Shown one piece after another: positions 33,171 through 42,028 of a stretch of DNA of 64,000 bases. The DNA is from Flavobacterium panacis (GTDB taxonomy: Bacteria > Bacteroidota > Bacteroidia > Flavobacteriales > Flavobacteriaceae). The notes below the pieces were generated by a model. The model was not told the DNA's origin. It worked only from the letters and a program-made list of their open reading frames with translations, and did no database searches. The DNA lies in assembly GCF_024649945.1 (NCBI RefSeq), contig NZ_JANKMS010000001.1, forward strand, positions 992,001 to 1,056,000, read 5' to 3'. Within the stretch, counting starts at the first letter, position 1. Every line of letters begins with the position of its first letter. Position numbers and translations under genes: made by a program.

Positions 33171-34562
33171 TTAGTTCGCTTTTGGAATTTCAATTCCATT
33201 TTGATCCATTAGATACATTAAAGTGGTCATGGTTGCAGCTCCTAATTCTAATTCTCTTTTATTGATTGCATCAAATTTATCATTTGCTGCGTGGTGATAA
33301 TCAAAATAACGCTGAGAATCTGGTTTTAGACCTGCTTTAACTATTGCTTTAGACGTTAAATGACTAATATCTGAACCTGCATGTCCGATTGTAAAACTAT
33401 GTACTAAATAGGGCTCAAAAAGATCTTTATATCCTTGTATTTTTTTCACATTAGCATCATCAGCTTCAATTGAAAATCCACGTGGAGAAAATCCGCCTGA
33501 ATCACTTTCTAATGCAAAAATGTGGTTTTCGTTCTTTTGCTTTGAAACTTCTTCGTATTTAGCACCACCTTTTCCGCCATTTTCTTCATTCATAAATAAA
33601 ACGACACGAATAGTATTTTTTGGTTTGTAATTTAAATTTTTAAGAATCCTCAAAACTTCCATACTTTGCACTACTCCTGCCCCATCATCATGAGAACCAT
33701 CGGCCAAATCCCAAGAATCCAAGTGACCACCAACAACCATAATATTATCTGGTTTTTCGGTTCCAGTCAACTCTCCAATTACATTGTATGACAACGCATC
33801 TGGCAAAGTCTCACAAGATTGTTTGAAATAAAATTTTAAAGCAGGATTTCTTTTTAAAGATTTACTTAATAATTCAGCTCCGTTTGTACTAATTGCTGCT
33901 GTTGGAATGTATTGCTCTTTTGGAAGATTCCCATAGCTTTGAGTTCCAGTATGAGGAAAATCATCTAAACGTAAATTCACAGAACGAACAATTGTTCCTA
34001 CTGCTCCAAATTTTGCAGCTTCTTGTGCACCGGCATATCTCTGGTCAACACAAGCTCCGTATGAGGTAAAAGTTTCAATGTTTTCAGGATTCATTGGTCG
34101 GTTGTAAAACACAATTTTTCCTTTTACTTTATCAGCTCCTAATTCAGCTAATTCTTTAATTCCTTGAACTTCGATTATTTCAGCGGTAATTCCTGTTTTA
34201 GGCGTTGCAACAGAACCTCCAAGAGCGCAAATTGGCACAACTGTTTTTGCTTTTCCATCTAAAATATAGGCTGTTTCTTTTTCGCCACGAACCCAATGAG
34301 GCACCATAACCTCTTGTAAATATACTTTATCAAGTCCTAAACCTTCTAATTGTCTCTTAGTGTAATCAACAGCTAATTCTGCTCCTTTAGATCCTGATAA
34401 ACGAGGACCAATATCGTTAGACAAGTACTCTAACCAAGTATAGCATTTTGCTTCAGTTAATGCTTTTTTATAAAATAATTTAATGTTTTTCTCATCATTT
34501 GACTGAGCAAAAGATGTCAATCCGTTTAAAACTAAAGCAGTTAAAAGAATCGTTTTTTTCAT
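33171..34562 (-). CDS. Exported M28 family metallopeptidase
   Basis: 463 residues with a signal peptide (MKKTILLTALVLNGLTSFAQ). A PA-like insert (residues about 130-240) is followed by the M28 zinc site: GGHLDSWD, GSHDDGAG, MNEENGG, ESDSGGF and a His in the IGHAGSDISHL segment. It resembles plasma glutamate carboxypeptidase / carboxypeptidase Q-type enzymes. It should degrade peptides or dipeptides in the periplasm or outside. It is the first gene downstream of GH43 on the same strand, but with a 165-bp gap holding a likely separate promoter region. Confidence 0.93.
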   Translation of the reverse strand: MKKTILLTALVLNGLTSFAQSNDEKNIKLFYKKALTEAKCYTWLEYLSNDIGPRLSGSKGAELAVDYTKRQLEGLGLDKVYLQEVMVPHWVRGEKETAYILDGKAKTVVPICALGGSVATPKTGITAEIIEVQGIKELAELGADKVKGKIVFYNRPMNPENIETFTSYGACVDQRYAGAQEAAKFGAVGTIVRSVNLRLDDFPHTGTQSYGNLPKEQYIPTAAISTNGAELLSKSLKRNPALKFYFKQSCETLPDALSYNVIGELTGTEKPDNIMVVGGHLDSWDLADGSHDDGAGVVQSMEVLRILKNLNYKPKNTIRVVLFMNEENGGKGGAKYEEVSKQKNENHIFALESDSGGFSPRGFSIEADDANVKKIQGYKDLFEPYLVHSFTIGHAGSDISHLTSKAIVKAGLKPDSQRYFDYHHAANDKFDAINKRELELGAATMTTLMYLMDQNGIEIPKAN

Positions 34563-34727
34563 AGTTGTGTAGTAATTTTGGAGTTTATTCTGCCTTAGGC
34601 ATATTCACAAAGGAACAAAATTCTTTACAGCTAAAAGGCATTTTCCGCAACCTTTTCTGAAAAAAAAGCTCCAATTACAAATTCTTCAATTTGAAATCGG
34701 AGCTTTTAGATATTTATGAAATAAAAA

Positions 34728-36650
34728 CTATTTTACTTCGATAATCTTATTTTTTGTACCAATACCATTTTCATTAAAAGGTTCGATTGTGAAATAATAT
34801 TTTGTTCCTTTATCTAAACCTCTAAAATCGTATCTATTGTCACCATATACCATAATGCTGTTATACATTTTATCTGGAGTGATTCCGTAATATATATTGT
34901 AACCAATTGCATCTGCTTGTTTTTTCCATGAAATCATTGCATTTCGAGAATCGGCTTTATTTCTGTCTACTTTGAAAGAAGAAACTGCTTTTGGTTTTGC
35001 TGCCAATCCGTTTCCGAAAACTCTGAAATCTGAAATGGCAAATAAACCAGATGCATTGTGAATATTTTCCATTTTAATGTAACGCGCTTTTATCGATTTT
35101 GAAAGCTCTACATAATCGTGAGGTGCATCTTTATCGTTTTTAGATTTATCAACCACCAAAGTCCAATTTTGAGCATCATCAGACATATAGATTTTATATT
35201 GATAATAAATATCCATTGCTTTATTGAACTGTGTTGCTTTATGATCTGCGTAGTTGATTTGAAGTGCATTGATTTCCATTGGTCTTCCTAAATCCATTTG
35301 AAGCCATTCGCCTGGATTGCTAGTTTTAGCCGACCAATAGGTTTGAATATTTTCATCTGTTAGATTTTCTGGCCCGTAACAGAATTTCTCGTATACTTTT
35401 TTTCCGCCATTATCCATTCTGTGTGTTTCCACTTCCATACATTCTTCAGAAGAAGAAACCGTAACTGGCTTTTTATAAGAAAGCAACATCCATCCAGATG
35501 AAGCTCCTTTTGTTTGGTCACGCTCGCTTGTTGGCAACACAATTGGAAAATCTCCGTAAGCTGTAATAGAATACATTACATCATCTTTATCAAATCCTGC
35601 AGGAAACATATCGATACGACGCTCAAAACGGTCTTTAATAGAAATTTTACATGTTCCTGTATTCCAATAGTTTCCGTAATTGTCTGCAAAAGTATTTCCG
35701 TGTCCAGCTCCAATTACAAATCCGCCTGGTTTATAAGACATCGGATTGTGTTTTTGATAGGTAAATGGTCCTAACGGATTATCTCCAACATGAACTCCAT
35801 TTGCATAACCTTTAAATTCGGTTGCAGGCGCTCCGTATTGCATGTAATATTTTCCGTTGTGTTTGGTCATCCAAGCACCTTCAATGAAATTCCCCCATGG
35901 CGCAGGTTCCATATCGTTGTTTGGTCCAAAACGCTCCCAACCGTGAGCTGATGGTTCCAGAATTGCAACTTCTTTGATTTGTCCATATGGTTTTTGAATA
36001 TCTTCTACTTCTGTTGCTTTGTATAAAGTCGCATAATCTGCTTGATTTCCTTTTGGAAGCCAAGTATTATAATCTACCTCAACACCAACTAAAGGTAATT
36101 TTCCGCTTGAACCGTAATACATATACACTTTTTTATCGTCATCTTGAAAGATAGCTGGATCCCAAGTTGGCAACATTGCTTTATCTACGTGACGTGTCCA
36201 TCTTCCTGATTTTGGATCTGCTGTTTTCCAAATTGGATGATCTCTTTTCCAAGTTGAACCTACGTAAAATAAAGTATCATTTACAACCCAAGCCGCTGGA
36301 GCACATTGATCGTCGTCACCTGGCTGTCTTTGGAAACTTCCGTAAACAAAATTCCAATCAGACATGTCTTTACTCCAAAAGAAACCTGCCTGATTCGTTG
36401 CAAATAAATAATATTCGCCTTTGTAAGTAATAATTACAGGATCGGCACTAGAACGGCGAGATTCTGGAATTCCATTATGATTGTGTGTGGTATAATTGTA
36501 TCCAATATTGATTGGATTACAGTAAGTGGTTGCTGGTTTATTAGGATCAAACCATTCTGTTTTTCCTAATTTCTGTGCCGAAAGAGTATTAACGAAAGCT
36601 ATCGTAAATAACACAATCGACATTGTAAGTTGTTTATATCTTTTTGTCAT
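34728..36650 (-). CDS. Exported GH43 family glycoside hydrolase with discoidin and Fn3 domains
   Basis: 640 residues with a signal peptide (ending NTLSAQ). The five-bladed GH43 propeller spans about 40-390. Candidate catalytic residues are D70 in SSADPVII, an Asp near 165 in TWDPAIF and a Glu near 254 in FIEGAWM. A carbohydrate-binding F5/8 type C (discoidin) domain follows (about 400-545; LTDENIQTYWSAKT, EWLQMDLG, ARYIKMENI), then one Fn3 domain (about 550-640). Known GH43 activities include xylosidase, arabinanase and galactosidase. It begins 31 bp after the glycerophosphodiesterase gene, so the two share a transcript. Confidence 0.92.
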   Translation of the reverse strand: MTKRYKQLTMSIVLFTIAFVNTLSAQKLGKTEWFDPNKPATTYCNPINIGYNYTTHNHNGIPESRRSSADPVIITYKGEYYLFATNQAGFFWSKDMSDWNFVYGSFQRQPGDDDQCAPAAWVVNDTLFYVGSTWKRDHPIWKTADPKSGRWTRHVDKAMLPTWDPAIFQDDDKKVYMYYGSSGKLPLVGVEVDYNTWLPKGNQADYATLYKATEVEDIQKPYGQIKEVAILEPSAHGWERFGPNNDMEPAPWGNFIEGAWMTKHNGKYYMQYGAPATEFKGYANGVHVGDNPLGPFTYQKHNPMSYKPGGFVIGAGHGNTFADNYGNYWNTGTCKISIKDRFERRIDMFPAGFDKDDVMYSITAYGDFPIVLPTSERDQTKGASSGWMLLSYKKPVTVSSSEECMEVETHRMDNGGKKVYEKFCYGPENLTDENIQTYWSAKTSNPGEWLQMDLGRPMEINALQINYADHKATQFNKAMDIYYQYKIYMSDDAQNWTLVVDKSKNDKDAPHDYVELSKSIKARYIKMENIHNASGLFAISDFRVFGNGLAAKPKAVSSFKVDRNKADSRNAMISWKKQADAIGYNIYYGITPDKMYNSIMVYGDNRYDFRGLDKGTKYYFTIEPFNENGIGTKNKIIEVK

Positions 36651-36681
36651 GGTTAGATGTTAAGTTTATAAGCGTAAAAGA

Positions 36682-37458
36682 TTATTTCTTTGCCTGTAAT
36701 CTTTCCGTTAGAAGTTCGGGTTCGTTTGTTGTGATGTAATTGAATTTATGCTCTATAAGCCAATCCATAACTGCAGCGTCATTAACTGTCCAAGCATTGA
36801 GAATAATTTTGTTATCCTTTGCTTCCTGTATCCATTCTGGGTGTTTTTGGAAAACAGAATAATGAAAATCGACACCATTGATTTTATCTGCTTTTATTTC
36901 TTTTGGAGATTTATTTCCCTCTAAATATTGTAAAGAAGTTTTGGGATCAATAGCTCTAATTTGTTTTAGAATATCATAATCAAAACTGATGTAGCAGGTA
37001 TTTTTATTGGCTTTTAATTTTTTGATGGTTTCGACTGCTGCTACAGCAGTTTTTTGTCCTCTTTCTTTACTAATTTCTGAAGGTTTTATTTCGCACACTA
37101 AAAGCGTTTGTTTGTTGTTTTTAATTCCTTCTGAAATATACTCTTGTAAGGTTGGAAGTTTCTCTCCATTTGAAAGTTTAAACTTTATCAAATCTGCGTA
37201 ATTCGTTTCTTCAATAAGCAGTTTGTTGTAATGTGCATCGTGATTAATTACAAGAGAATCGTCTGCTGTTCTCCAAACATCGAATTCTGAACCTGGCAAT
37301 TTCAAATCGATTGCGTGTCTTAAAGCAGCAATTGAATTTTCTGGCAGATTATTCTTTTTCCATGCACCGCGATGTGCTACAATTGCATTTTTTTGTGCAT
37401 TAGAAATAGAAAAAACAAACAACAACACTAATGAACTTACTATTCTAAAATCTTTCAT
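36682..37458 (-). CDS. Exported glycerophosphodiester phosphodiesterase
   Basis: 258 residues with a signal peptide (MKDFRIVSSLVLLFVFSISNAQ). The GDPD active site is present: H29/R30 in AHRGAWKKNNLPENS, E58 and D60 in GSEFDVWRTADD, and H73 in INHDAHY. It should release glycerol 3-phosphate or similar from phosphodiesters in the periplasm. It lies between bglX (a terminator in between) and GH43; the link to the glucan locus is by position only. Confidence 0.92.
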   Translation of the reverse strand: MKDFRIVSSLVLLFVFSISNAQKNAIVAHRGAWKKNNLPENSIAALRHAIDLKLPGSEFDVWRTADDSLVINHDAHYNKLLIEETNYADLIKFKLSNGEKLPTLQEYISEGIKNNKQTLLVCEIKPSEISKERGQKTAVAAVETIKKLKANKNTCYISFDYDILKQIRAIDPKTSLQYLEGNKSPKEIKADKINGVDFHYSVFQKHPEWIQEAKDNKIILNAWTVNDAAVMDWLIEHKFNYITTNEPELLTERLQAKK

Positions 37459-37491
37459 TTCATTAAATTTAAAAATTGATTTTTATAATAG

Positions 37492-37525
37492 AAAAAAAGC
37501 CCTTCACTTACCAACGCGAAGGGCT
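37492..37525 (-). terminator. Terminator after bglX
   Basis: Stem AGCCCTTC/GAAGGGCT (37498-37505 with 37518-37525) with a T-run on the minus strand (37492-37498). It marks the end of the susC-to-bglX operon. Confidence 0.85.
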
Positions 37526-37546
37526 AATTACTAATCAATAAACCAA

Positions 37547-39847
37547 CTATTTAGTTAACTCAAAACTAACTTTCTTATCGGCATTTGAGTTTCCTCCAAT
37601 GAAAATATCAAACTGCCCAGGCTCTGCTACGAATTGTAAATCAGAGTTATAAAATTTTAAATCTTCAACAGTAATATCGAAACTTACTGTTTGTTTTTCA
37701 CCTTTTTTAAGTGTAATTTTTTGAAAACCTTTTAATTCTCTAACTGGTCTTGTTACTGAACCCACTAAATCTCTAATGTATAATTGAACGGTTTCTTTTC
37801 CGTCAAAATTTCCAGTGTTTGTTACATCAACTGTTACTTTCAATTTTCCTGATGGGTTCATTTTATCAGAAGAAATTTTGATGTTTGAATAATCAAAAGT
37901 CGTGTAGCTTAATCCGAATCCGAATGGGAATAAAGGCTCGTTTCTTTCGTCAATATAATTTGATCTGAATTTTTCGAATTTCCCTTCTGTATTAGAAAGC
38001 GGTCTTCCTGTATTTTTGTGTGCGTAATAAATTGGTAATTGTCCAACACTTCTTGGGAAAGTTGAAGTTAATTTTCCTGAAGGATTTACATCTCCAAATA
38101 AAACATCAGCAATAGCATAACCTGCTTCTGTACCAGCGAACCAAGCGTTTAAGATTGCAGGAACTGTTTTTTCTTCTTCTGTAATTACTAACGGACGTCC
38201 GTCGAATAAAACTACAACTACTGGTTTTCCTGTTTTTAATAATGCGTTTAATAAATCTTTTTGCGCTTGTGGAATTTCTAAGTTTGTACGGCTACTAGAT
38301 TCCCCACTCATTTCTGCAGATTCTCCTAAAGCGGCAACAATTACATCTGACTGTTCTGCTACTTTTAAAGCTTCCGCTAATAAATCTTCTTTTGTACGGG
38401 CATCACGGTGTAATGTTTTTCCAAACATTGTTGCGTTAGTTTCGAAAGTTTCATCGTAATCTAAGTTACTTCCCTTAGCATACAAAACTTTAGTTCCAGC
38501 TCCCGCAACTTCTTTAATACCTCTCAATAAAGAAACGGCATTTTCCATTTTTGTAGCCACACTCCAAGTTCCTGGCATGTTTTCTTTAGCATCTGCCAAT
38601 GGTCCGATTAAACCAATAGTTCCAGATTTCTTAAGTGGTAAAAGCTGGTTTTGGTTTTTAAGTAAAACTAAAGATTGTGCAGCGATTGAACGCGCTTCTT
38701 TTCTGCTATCTGTTGTGAAAATCTCTGTTTTAGCTCTTTTTTCATCACAGTATTTGTATGGATCTTGGAATAATCCTAAATCGTATTTTGCTTCTAAAAT
38801 CAATTTAACCGCATTGTCAATTGTTTCGATTTTTACTTTTCCTTCATCTAAAGATTTTTTCAAAGTTCCTAAGAAACCTTCACCAACCATATCCATTTCA
38901 ACACCAGCGTTTAAAGCCAAAGCCGAAACATCTTGAAGATCTCCCATTCCGTGAGGAATCATTTCAGGAATTCCAGTATAATCTGTCACTACAAATCCTT
39001 TGAAACCCCATTGTTTTCTTAAAACATCTGTCATTAACCATTTGTTTCCAGTTGCAGGAATTCCGTCAACTTCGTTGAAAGAAGCCATTACAGAACCTAC
39101 ACCAGCATCAACTGCTGCTTTGTAAGGAGGAAAATAATCGTTAAACATTCTGATGTGGCTCATATCTACTGTGTTGTAATCACGTCCAGCTTCAGGAGCT
39201 CCGTATAATGCGAAGTGTTTAACACAGGCTAATATTGAGTTATTTTTAGAAAGATCGTGTTGTTGATATCCATTTACCATTGCTATTGCAATCTGGCTTC
39301 CTAAATATGGATCTTCTCCAGAACCTTCAGAAACTCTTCCCCATCTTGGATCACGAGAAACGTCAACCATTGGAGAGAATGTCCAGTTGATTCCGTCTGC
39401 ACTCGCTTCTTTAGCAGCGATTTGCGCACTTCTTTCGATTAAGCCCATATCCCAAGTACAAGATAATCCTAACGGAATTGGGAATGTTGTTTCGTAACCG
39501 TGAATAACGTCCATACCAAAAAGCAACGGAATTTTTAAACGGCTTTTTTCAACCGCAATTTTCTGTACTTCTTTGATTTTTTGAACTGATTTAATGTTGA
39601 ACAAACCGCCCACTTTTCCTTCAGCAATATTTTTTGCCACATTTGAGCTGTTTCCCTGTCCTGTGGTGATATCACCAGATGTTGGCAAGTTTAACTGACC
39701 CAATTTCTCGTCTAAAGTCATTTTTGACATTAACTCCGCCACAAATTCAGACTTTGGTTTAATTTTCACTGTATTTTTAGGCGTCTTCTTTTGAGCATAG
39801 CCCAAAACAGCACATCCTAAAAAAAGTAAGACTAATTTGTTTTTCAT
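37547..39847 (-). CDS. bglX: GH3 beta-glucosidase (BglX-like)
   Basis: 766 residues with a signal peptide (MKNKLVLLFLGCAVLGYAQ). The GH3 barrel has FGMDVIHGYETTFPIPL, the substrate-binding KHFALYG, and the nucleophile Asp (about 287) in VVTDYTGIPEM. The second domain carries ALGESAEMSGESSSR with the likely acid/base Glu. A C-terminal Fn3-like domain ends the protein. It cleaves terminal glucose from beta-linked oligosaccharides in the periplasm. It lies 10 bp after the esterase gene and is the last gene of the locus. Confidence 0.95.
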   Translation of the reverse strand: MKNKLVLLFLGCAVLGYAQKKTPKNTVKIKPKSEFVAELMSKMTLDEKLGQLNLPTSGDITTGQGNSSNVAKNIAEGKVGGLFNIKSVQKIKEVQKIAVEKSRLKIPLLFGMDVIHGYETTFPIPLGLSCTWDMGLIERSAQIAAKEASADGINWTFSPMVDVSRDPRWGRVSEGSGEDPYLGSQIAIAMVNGYQQHDLSKNNSILACVKHFALYGAPEAGRDYNTVDMSHIRMFNDYFPPYKAAVDAGVGSVMASFNEVDGIPATGNKWLMTDVLRKQWGFKGFVVTDYTGIPEMIPHGMGDLQDVSALALNAGVEMDMVGEGFLGTLKKSLDEGKVKIETIDNAVKLILEAKYDLGLFQDPYKYCDEKRAKTEIFTTDSRKEARSIAAQSLVLLKNQNQLLPLKKSGTIGLIGPLADAKENMPGTWSVATKMENAVSLLRGIKEVAGAGTKVLYAKGSNLDYDETFETNATMFGKTLHRDARTKEDLLAEALKVAEQSDVIVAALGESAEMSGESSSRTNLEIPQAQKDLLNALLKTGKPVVVVLFDGRPLVITEEEKTVPAILNAWFAGTEAGYAIADVLFGDVNPSGKLTSTFPRSVGQLPIYYAHKNTGRPLSNTEGKFEKFRSNYIDERNEPLFPFGFGLSYTTFDYSNIKISSDKMNPSGKLKVTVDVTNTGNFDGKETVQLYIRDLVGSVTRPVRELKGFQKITLKKGEKQTVSFDITVEDLKFYNSDLQFVAEPGQFDIFIGGNSNADKKVSFELTK

Positions 39848-39857
39848 TCTATTCTAT

Positions 39858-40577
39858 TTATTTGTTTGTATTCGTTTTTCTTTGCTGAAACATCCAGTCG
39901 TAGATTTCCTTGTTATCATAAACTCTTGTCCAGCTGTCATGATTTGCATCATCAAAAATGGTCAGCTTTACATCTTTTGCATTGCATTTTTTCAATTCTT
40001 TGTAAATCGTAATCGCATAATTTACATTGACAACATCATCCAATAATCCGTGGAAAATTCTGGTTGGAATATTGGCTATTTCACAAGCGTGTTCTAACTG
40101 AATTAAATCTACAAAACCAGCGACAGGTACGTTTGCTGCAAATAGATCCGGATGTGCAAAAGCCAAATTCCAAGAAGCCCAACCTCCTGAGCTCAAACCA
40201 GTAACATATATTCTTTCTGAATCAATTTTATTCTCTTTCTGAATTTTCACAATCAACTGATAAATGGATTCTATGTCCCAATCCTCATTTTCTTTACATT
40301 GAGGAGCTAAAACATAGGCATCTAATTGATGTGTTTTTAGATATTTTAAAGGCCCGTTGATTTTTACTTTTTCAAGATCAGTTCCTTTTTCTCCATCACC
40401 AGAAATAAAAACTATTAAAGGCTTTTTCTCTTTTGTATTTGCTGGCTTATGCAACACATAACCAAGCTCGTACTTCGCCATAATAACGGTATTAATCTTT
40501 CCAGTTGTTTCGCTTTGGCTAAAGCCAAAAAGAGACAACAAAGCGAATAAAAAAGCTAATTTATATTTCGTGCTCAC
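39858..40577 (-). CDS. Exported alpha/beta-hydrolase (esterase/dienelactone hydrolase-like)
   Basis: 239 residues with a signal peptide (MSTKYKLAFLFALLSLFGFSQ). The catalytic triad is readable: S129 in GLSSGG, an Asp at 180/181 in FHGLLDD and H213 in DDANHDSW. It resembles phospholipase/carboxylesterase-type proteins that sit in polysaccharide loci and remove acyl groups. The gap to the glucoamylase-like gene is 2 bp and to bglX 10 bp, so it is firmly part of the operon. Confidence 0.9.
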   Translation of the reverse strand: MSTKYKLAFLFALLSLFGFSQSETTGKINTVIMAKYELGYVLHKPANTKEKKPLIVFISGDGEKGTDLEKVKINGPLKYLKTHQLDAYVLAPQCKENEDWDIESIYQLIVKIQKENKIDSERIYVTGLSSGGWASWNLAFAHPDLFAANVPVAGFVDLIQLEHACEIANIPTRIFHGLLDDVVNVNYAITIYKELKKCNAKDVKLTIFDDANHDSWTRVYDNKEIYDWMFQQRKTNTNK

Positions 40578-40579
40578 CT

Positions 40580-41953
40580 TTAAATTCCGTATTTCCCAGA
40601 TTTAAATCCAAGTTTTGTTAAACCTTGTTTTACCTCAGGTGCATTCATAAATAATTTCCATAATAAACCTGTTCGGTAGTTTTCAATCATTACTACTTCA
40701 GGTCCCTGATCAATTGCTAGATAACGTTTTGCAACCCATTTATTTCCTAAACTTAAAGCATCATAAAACCCTGCATCTCCCCAAGTTTCTTTTTTATGAT
40801 TTTCATATAAATTACGAATAAGGGTCATGGATTCTTTTGGCGTATACACAATTGAACTGATAGCAGCAGTTGGTGAAATCACACCCTGATCGTTGCTCGG
40901 CATATGTGCATTGTACCCTACAGAACCATCTGGATTTCTGGAATACGATGCTGTTAAACCCCAATATTCAGGACCATATCCCGGAATTTTATTTGGATTT
41001 TCTACACAATACTGATAATTGATTTTGGTCTGATTTACATTTAAATCCCAGTAATTAGCATATTTATCGCTTAATTGATTTGGATCTAAACCTACATAAG
41101 AATAATGCGCCCAAAATAATGGTCCGCCAAATTCTTCTGCCCCATTATGTTTTAAAATTAAAGGCAAATTGTATTTTGTTTTTGGAGAAACAATTTCGCC
41201 GCCTCTCGCCCAGCCTTCATGATACGCTTTTGCATCAATTGAATGTGTTGGCGAAGATGCTGCCATTACATAAGTAATTAAACATTCATTATATCCCTTT
41301 AAAGGAAAATCCATTTGCCAAGCATAATTTGGCGACCAATGCCAGTACAAAACATTTTTATTGTTGGTGTACCATTTCCAATCTACACCTTTCCAAAGTG
41401 CATCGTATTTTTGGGCAACTGCTTTTTCTGTTTCAGAACCATCTTTAAGATATTCACGAACAGTAATCATTCCCGCAACCAAAAATGAAGTTTCGACTAA
41501 ATCGCCACCATTATCCTTGGTTCCAAAAGGTTTTACTTTTCCTGTATTTCCGTCAATCCAATGTGACCATGCTCCGTGAAAACGATCTGCTTTGCCTAAA
41601 AAATCTGCAATTTTGTTCAGTCTTTCTACCCCCTTTTCTTTAGTGATATATCCTTGAGACATACCAGAAACTATAGCCATTAATCCAAAACCTGAACCTC
41701 CTGTTGTTACGATATTGGAATCGTTTTCAGGATAATTTCCATCCGGATGATAACGTTCTCTGGCTAATCCAGAATTTGGTTCTGCATAATCCCAGAAGTA
41801 TTTAAATGTTTGTTTTTGAACAGTATCTAAAAGCTGTTCATCTGTTAATGCAGCAACGCCAGAAGTATTTTCCTGTGTAATTTCTTTTGACTTCTCTTTC
41901 GATCCGCAACCAAAAAATGCAAAAGCTAAAAATAAAACTGAAATTCTAATCAT
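40580..41953 (-). CDS. Glucoamylase-family (PF10091) lipoprotein, GH144-like candidate
   Basis: 457 residues from the ATG at 41953, where a lipoprotein signal begins (MIRISVLFLAFAFFGCGS); a more upstream ATG at 41986 lies in a strong hairpin and is rejected. The (alpha/alpha)6-barrel family pattern is clear: QTFKYFWDYAEPNSGLARER, TTGGSGFGLMA, GDLVETSFLVAGM, GPEYWGLTASYS and SPTAAISSI. PF10091 includes GH144 endo-beta-1,2-glucanases of Bacteroidota. The lipid anchor would place it at the outer membrane. With GH3 and SusCD it should break down a beta-glucan; the linkage is inference. Confidence 0.88.
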   Translation of the reverse strand: MIRISVLFLAFAFFGCGSKEKSKEITQENTSGVAALTDEQLLDTVQKQTFKYFWDYAEPNSGLARERYHPDGNYPENDSNIVTTGGSGFGLMAIVSGMSQGYITKEKGVERLNKIADFLGKADRFHGAWSHWIDGNTGKVKPFGTKDNGGDLVETSFLVAGMITVREYLKDGSETEKAVAQKYDALWKGVDWKWYTNNKNVLYWHWSPNYAWQMDFPLKGYNECLITYVMAASSPTHSIDAKAYHEGWARGGEIVSPKTKYNLPLILKHNGAEEFGGPLFWAHYSYVGLDPNQLSDKYANYWDLNVNQTKINYQYCVENPNKIPGYGPEYWGLTASYSRNPDGSVGYNAHMPSNDQGVISPTAAISSIVYTPKESMTLIRNLYENHKKETWGDAGFYDALSLGNKWVAKRYLAIDQGPEVVMIENYRTGLLWKLFMNAPEVKQGLTKLGFKSGKYGI

Positions 41954-41979
41954 TATGAAGATTTTGAGATTGTAATAAA

Positions 41980-42015
41980 TAATCACTTCCTTCAGAAAAT
42001 TGAAGGAAGTGATTT
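41980..42015 (-). terminator. Long hairpin between susD and the glucoamylase-like gene
   Basis: A perfect 15-bp stem (41980-41994 with 42001-42015, core ATCACTTCCTTCA) with a 6-base loop. The tail on the minus strand is only T/A-rich (TTATTTATT). Being inside an operon, it may attenuate or protect the susC-susD part of the mRNA rather than stop transcription fully. Confidence 0.7.
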
Positions 42016-42028
42016 TAAAGATTATAAA

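Noticed and set aside
35360..36430. Frames on both strands inside the GH43 gene
   Set aside because: Shadow frames of a well-supported 640-residue enzyme.
41954..41986. Earlier ATG for the PF10091 lipoprotein
   Set aside because: It lies in the 15-bp hairpin and puts 11 residues before a lipoprotein signal, which would spoil it.
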